Shown: positions 60,351-64,000 of the stretch, in pieces
How positions within the stretch are numbered: position 1 is the first letter of the stretch
Layout of the letters: each line of letters starts with the position of its first letter
Assembly: GCF_051014685.1 (NCBI RefSeq)
Contig: NW_027479465.1
Coordinates: 54,142 to 118,141 of the forward strand
DNA: 64,000 nucleotides
Reading direction: 5' to 3'
DNA from: Ptiloglossa arizonensis
Lineage: Eukaryota; Arthropoda; Insecta; Hymenoptera; Colletidae
Program-made: the position numbers and the translations under genes
Notes under the pieces: model-generated
Database searches by the model: none
What the model was told of the DNA's origin: nothing
What the model saw: the letters and a program-made list of their open reading frames with translations, nothing else

Positions 60351-62473
60351 TGGTTAAGCGATTGGAGCAGCAGAAGTGCGAAAAATTTTTTGTCTTGTCA
60401 AACATTTCTTAGCTTCAAAGTCCCATATCTCGCAAACGGATTGACCTAACCCAAAAGGTCCTATTGCATCTGAAAGTAGAAACTGGCCCAATTTCAACGG
60501 TATGTGTCTTTTTTCCCTAGGCCATTCTGGTTAAGCTTTTGGAGCAGCAGAAGTGCGAAAAATTTGTTGTCTCCTCAACCATTTCTTGGCATCAAACTCC
60601 CATATCTCGCGAACGGATTGACCTAACCCAAAAATTCCTATTGCATTTGAAAGTAGAAACTCGCCCGATTACAACGGTATGTGTATTTTCTCCCTAGGCC
60701 ATTCTGGTTAAGCGTTTGGAGCAGCAGAATGGCGAAAAATTTTATGCCTTCTCAACCATTTCTTGGCTTCAAACTCCCATATCTCGCGAACGGATTGACC
60801 TAACCCAAAAATTCCTGTTGCGACTGAAAGTAGAAACTCGCCCGGTTACAACGACATGTGTATTTTTTCCTTAGGCCACTCTGGTTAAGCGTTTAGAGCA
60901 GCAGAATTGCGAAAAATTTGTTCTCTTCTCAACCATTTCTTAGCTTCAAACTCCCATATCTCGCGAACGGATGGATTTAACCCAAAAATTCCTATTGCAT
61001 CTGAAAGTAGAAACACGTCCGATTACAACGGTATGTGTATTTTTTCCCTAGGCCATTCTGGTTAAGCGTTTGGAGCAGCAGAATGGCGAAAAATTTGTTG
61101 CCTTCTCAACCATTTCTTGTCTTCAAAGTCCCATATCTCGCGAACGGATCGACCTAACCCAAAAATTCCTATTGCATCTGAAAGTAGAAACTCGCCCGAT
61201 TACAACGGTATGTGTATTTTTTCCCTAGCCCATTCTGGTTAAGCGTTTGGAGCAGCAGATTTGCGAAAAATTTGTTGTCTTCTCAACCATTTCTTAGCTT
61301 CAAACTCCCATATCTCGCGAACGGATTGACCTAACCCAAAAATTCCTGTGGCGTGTGAAAGTAGAAACTCGCCCGATTACAACGGAATGTGTATCTTGTC
61401 CCTAGCCCATTCTGGTTAAGCGTTTGGAGCAGCAGAATTGCGAAAAATTTGTTGTCTTCTCAACCATTTCTTGGCTTCAAACTCCCATATCTCGCCAACG
61501 GATTGAGCAAACCCAAAAATTCCTGCTACGTCTGAAAGTAGAAACTCGCCCGATTACAACTGTGTGCGTATGTTTGCCCTGGGCCATTCTGGTTAAACGT
61601 TTGGAGCAGCAGAATTGCGAAAAATTTGTTGTCTTCTCAACCATTTCGTAGCTTCAAACTCCCATATCTCGCGAACGGATTGACCTAACCCAAAAATTCC
61701 TGTTGCATTTGAAAGTAGAAACTCGCCAGATTACAACAGTATGTGTATTTTTTCCCTAGGCCGTTCTGGTTGAGCGTTTGGAGCAGCAAAATTGCGAAAA
61801 ATTTTTTGGCTTCTCAACCATTTCTTGGCTTCAAACTGCCATATCTCGCGAACGGATTGACCTAACCCAAAAATTCCTATTGCATCTGAAAGTAGAAACT
61901 CGCCCGATTACAACGGTATGCGTATTTTTTCCCTAGGCCGTTCTGGTTAAGCGTTTGGAGCAGCAGAATTGCGAAAAATTTGTTCTCTTCTGAACCATTT
62001 CTTAGGTTCAAACTCCCATATCTCGCGAACGGATTGACTTAACCCAAAAATTCCTATTGCATCTGAAAGTAGAAACTCGCCCGATTACAACGGTATGTGT
62101 ATTTTTTCCCTAGGCCATTCTGTTTAAGCGATTGGAGCAGCAGAATTGTGAAAAATTTTTTGCCTTCTCTACCATTTCTTGGCTTCAAGCTCCCATTTCT
62201 CATGAACGGATTGACCTAACCCTAAAATTCCTATTGCATCTGAAAGTAGAAACTCGCCCAATTTCAACGGTATGTGTATTTTTTCGCTAGGCCATTCTGG
62301 TTAAGCGTTTGGAGCAGCGGAAGTGCGAAAAATTTGTTGTCTTCTCAACCATTTCTAGCTTCAAACTCCCATATCTCGCGAACGGATTGACCTAACCCAA
62401 AAATTCCTATTGCATTTGAAAGTGGAGACTCGCCCGATTACAACGGTACGTATGTTTTTCCCCTAGGCCATCC
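60351..62473 (+). repeat. 12 diverged monomers, template of the final noisy stretch
   Basis: Marks in order: cccaaaaggtcc, ggcatcaaac, gcgactgaaag/cgacatgtg, gatggatttaaccc/aacacgtccg, gaacggatcgac, gcagatttgcg, gtggcgtgtg, tcgccaacgg/ttgagc, gccagattac, cttctgaacc, caagctcccatttctc, ttttcgctagg. The units are regular except one 1-bp loss at about 62,355. The 75-codon frame at 61,424-61,651 is again a repeat by-product. Confidence 0.85.
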
Positions 62474-64000
62474 TGGTTAAGCGATTGGAGGAGCAGAAGT
62501 GCGAAAATTTTTTGTCTTGTCATAACATGTCTTAGCTTCAAAGTCCCATATGCCTCGCAAACGGATTGACCTAACCCAAAAGGTCCTATTGCATCTGAAA
62601 GTAGAACTGGCCCAATTTAACGGTATGTGTATTTTTTCCCTAGGCCATTCTGGGTTAGCTTTATGGAGCAGCAGAAGTGCGAAAAATTTGTTGGTCTCCT
62701 CAACCATTTCTTGGCATCAAACTCCCATATCTCGCGAACGGATTGACCTAACCCAAAAATTCCTTATTGCAGTTGAAAGTAGAAACTCGCCCGATTACAA
62801 CGGTCTTGTGTTTTTCCCTAGGCCATCTCGGTTCATCGATTGGAGCGAGCAGAAGTGCGAAAAATTTGTTGTCTTGTCAAACTTTCTTAGCTTCAATGTC
62901 CCATATCTCGCAAACGGATGGGACCTAACCCAAAAAATTCCTGTTGCGACTGAAAGTAGAAATCTCGCCCGGTTAGCCAACTTACATGTGTATTTTTTCC
63001 TTAGGCCACTCTGGTTAAGCGTTTAGAGCAGCAGAGTTGCGAAAAATTTGTCTCTTCTCAACCATTTCTTAGCTTCAAACTCACATATCTCGCGAACGGA
63101 TGGATTTAACCCAAAAATTCTATAGCCTCTGAAAGTAGAAACACGTCCGATACAACGGTATGTGTATATTTTTTCCCCTAGGCCATTCTGGTTAAGCGTT
63201 TGGAGCAGCAGAATGGCGAAAAGTTGTTTGCCTTCTCATCCATTTCTTGGCTTCAAAGTCCCAAATATCTCGCGAACGGATCGACCTAACCCAAAAATTC
63301 TATTGCATCTGAAAGTAGAACTCGCCCGCGATTACAACGGTATGTGTATTTTTTCCCTAGCCCATTCTGGTAAGCGTTTGGAGCAGCAGATTTGCGAAAA
63401 TTTGTTACTCTTCTCAACCATTTCTTAGGTTCAAACTCCCATATCTCGCGAACGGATTGACCTAACCCAAAAATTTCCTATTGCATCTGAAAGTAGAAAC
63501 TCGCCCGATTACAACGGTATGCGTATTTTTTCCCTAGGCCGTTCTGGTTATACGGGTTGGAGCCAGCAGGAATTGCGAAAAATTTGTTCTCTTCCTCAAC
63601 CATTTGCTTAGGTTCAAACTCCCATATCCTCGCGGAACGGATTGACATAACCCAAAAATCCTATTGCATCTGAAAGTAGAAACTCGCCCGGATTACAACG
63701 GTATGTGTATTGTTTCCCTAGTCCCATTCAGGTGTTAAGCGATTGGAGCAGCAGAATTGTGAAAAATTTTTTGCCTTCTCTACCATTTTCTTGGCTTCAA
63801 GCTCCCATTTCTCATGAACGGATTGACCTAACCCTAAAATCCTATTGCATCTGAAAGTAGAAACTCGCCAATTTTCAACGGTATGTGTATTTTTTCGCTG
63901 GGCCATTCTGGTTAAGCGATGGAGCAGCGGAAGTGCGAAAAATTTGTTGTCTTCTCCACCATTTCTTAGCTTCAAACTCCCATATCACGCGATCGGATTG
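62474..64000 (+). repeat. Indel-rich copy of 60,351-62,4xx, reduced to about 9 monomers
   Basis: The same rare marks return in order (cccaaaaggtcc, ggcatcaaac, gcgactgaaag, gatggatttaaccc, cacgtccga, gaacggatcgac, gcagatttgcg, caagctcccatttctc), with about three monomers missing from the middle of the template. Over 35 small insertions or losses are visible in 1.5 kb, against about two dozen besides class C in the preceding 62 kb. They fall in homopolymers and elsewhere. Frames on both strands here (for example 62,550-63,026 plus; 62,477-62,707 and 63,718-63,975 minus) come from these shifts and are not genes. This is most likely low-quality consensus at a sequence end; true decay at an array edge is the alternative. 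Confidence 0.82.

Larger units (their letters stand above)
1..64000 (+). repeat. 177-bp satellite DNA array, head to tail, fills the window
   Basis: Every part of the window is made of one 177-bp unit in the same orientation. Starting each unit at tggttaagc, starts fall at 1, 178, 355, 532 and so on; 353 units end at 62,473 and the summed length drift is -8 bp, fully accounted for by the indels I located. Fixed landmarks in most units are gagcagc (about 15-21), an A/T tract (31-41), TCGCGA in the middle (about 79-84), gattgacctaaccc (about 89-102), gaaagtagaaactcgcc (about 122-138), and CCTAGG near the end. The typical unit is 42% G+C. No inverted monomers were seen. Unit size near a nucleosome repeat, HOR structure and absence of genes fit centromeric or heterochromatic satellites of eukaryotes; which chromosome region this is cannot be read from sequence. 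Confidence 0.98.

Noticed and set aside
62477..63026. Plus- and minus-strand frames of 61 to 158 codons in 62,477-63,975
   Set aside because: They exist only because many small indels shift the repeat between frames in the noisy end of the window.
1..64000. CRISPR array
   Set aside because: Repeats are 177 bp, contiguous and without unique spacers, and no cas genes are present.
1..64000. Bacterial or phage origin of the sequence
   Set aside because: There is no coding density at all over 64 kb, and the multi-level tandem structure is that of eukaryotic satellite DNA.
1..64000. Telomere or subtelomere repeats
   Set aside because: No run of a short telomere-type repeat was seen on either strand; cctaaccc within gattgacctaaccc occurs once per monomer and is not in tandem.
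1..64000. rDNA spacer repeats, tRNA or 5S RNA genes inside the monomer
   Set aside because: No A and B box pair, no rRNA segment and no cloverleaf arms were recognised in the 177-bp unit.
1..64000. Helitron or MITE ends giving rise to the monomer
   Set aside because: No terminal inverted repeats, target-site duplications or transposase remnants were found; every joint is monomer to monomer.

Overview
The window is one uninterrupted, head-to-tail satellite DNA array in a single orientation. I find no protein-coding gene, RNA gene, transposon, CRISPR array or telomere repeat in it. The unit is 177 bp (read here from the recurring word tggttaagc). Counting unit starts gives 353 monomers from base 1 to 62,473, with a net drift of only -8 bp, then about 8.6 noisy monomers to the end. 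A typical monomer is about 42% G+C with 8 CpG, close to the number expected from its base composition. Nearly every monomer carries TCGCGA and CCTAGG. The architecture is that of a eukaryotic nucleus, as in pericentromeric, centromeric or other heterochromatic satellites. The species cannot be named from the sequence.

The array has a multi-level higher-order repeat (HOR) structure. I sorted monomers into classes by shared diagnostic bases; letters A to N are my own labels. Classes A, B, C, D and E form a 5-monomer, 884-bp HOR that is cleanest at 10,969-13,620. Class C is 176 bp because of one fixed base loss; I found 23 copies, which act as tracers. Other classes (F, G, H, I) are mixed with these in longer units.

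Layout: 1-2,831 mixed monomers with 354-bp and 885-bp periodicities; 2,832-7,078 a rearranged copy of a 27-monomer unit, containing a 531-bp tandem duplication; 7,079-9,023 irregular HORs; 9,024-14,9xx the ABCDE 5-mer and 6-mer array; about 15,17x-16,273 a copy of 1,73x-2,831 (offset 13,442); 16,274-21,053 and 21,054-25,829 two tandem 27-monomer units; 25,830-35,558 reshuffled HORs joined by chimeric monomers; 35,559-45,822 three copies of a 20-monomer unit (3,540, 3,539 and about 3,185 bp); 45,646-48,827 a 6-monomer HOR; 48,828-62,473 more diverged mosaic sequence with long-distance block copies; 62,474-64,000 a copy of the preceding 2.1 kb overlaid with dozens of small indels, most simply read as unpolished sequence.

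The only stretch that does not look like satellite is a T-rich insert of about 30 bp near 59,762-59,791. Unit length is a multiple of 3 (59 codons) and one frame is almost open, so short reading frames appear by chance and repeat with the array; I do not annotate them as genes. The most suggestive functional signal is a degenerate CENP-B-box-like motif at monomer positions 136-152 (7 of 9 core bases), intact to that level in most classes and weaker in classes D, F and the K, M and N group. The mosaic looks like repeated in-register unequal exchange and segmental duplication. A centromeric role is possible but not shown by sequence alone.
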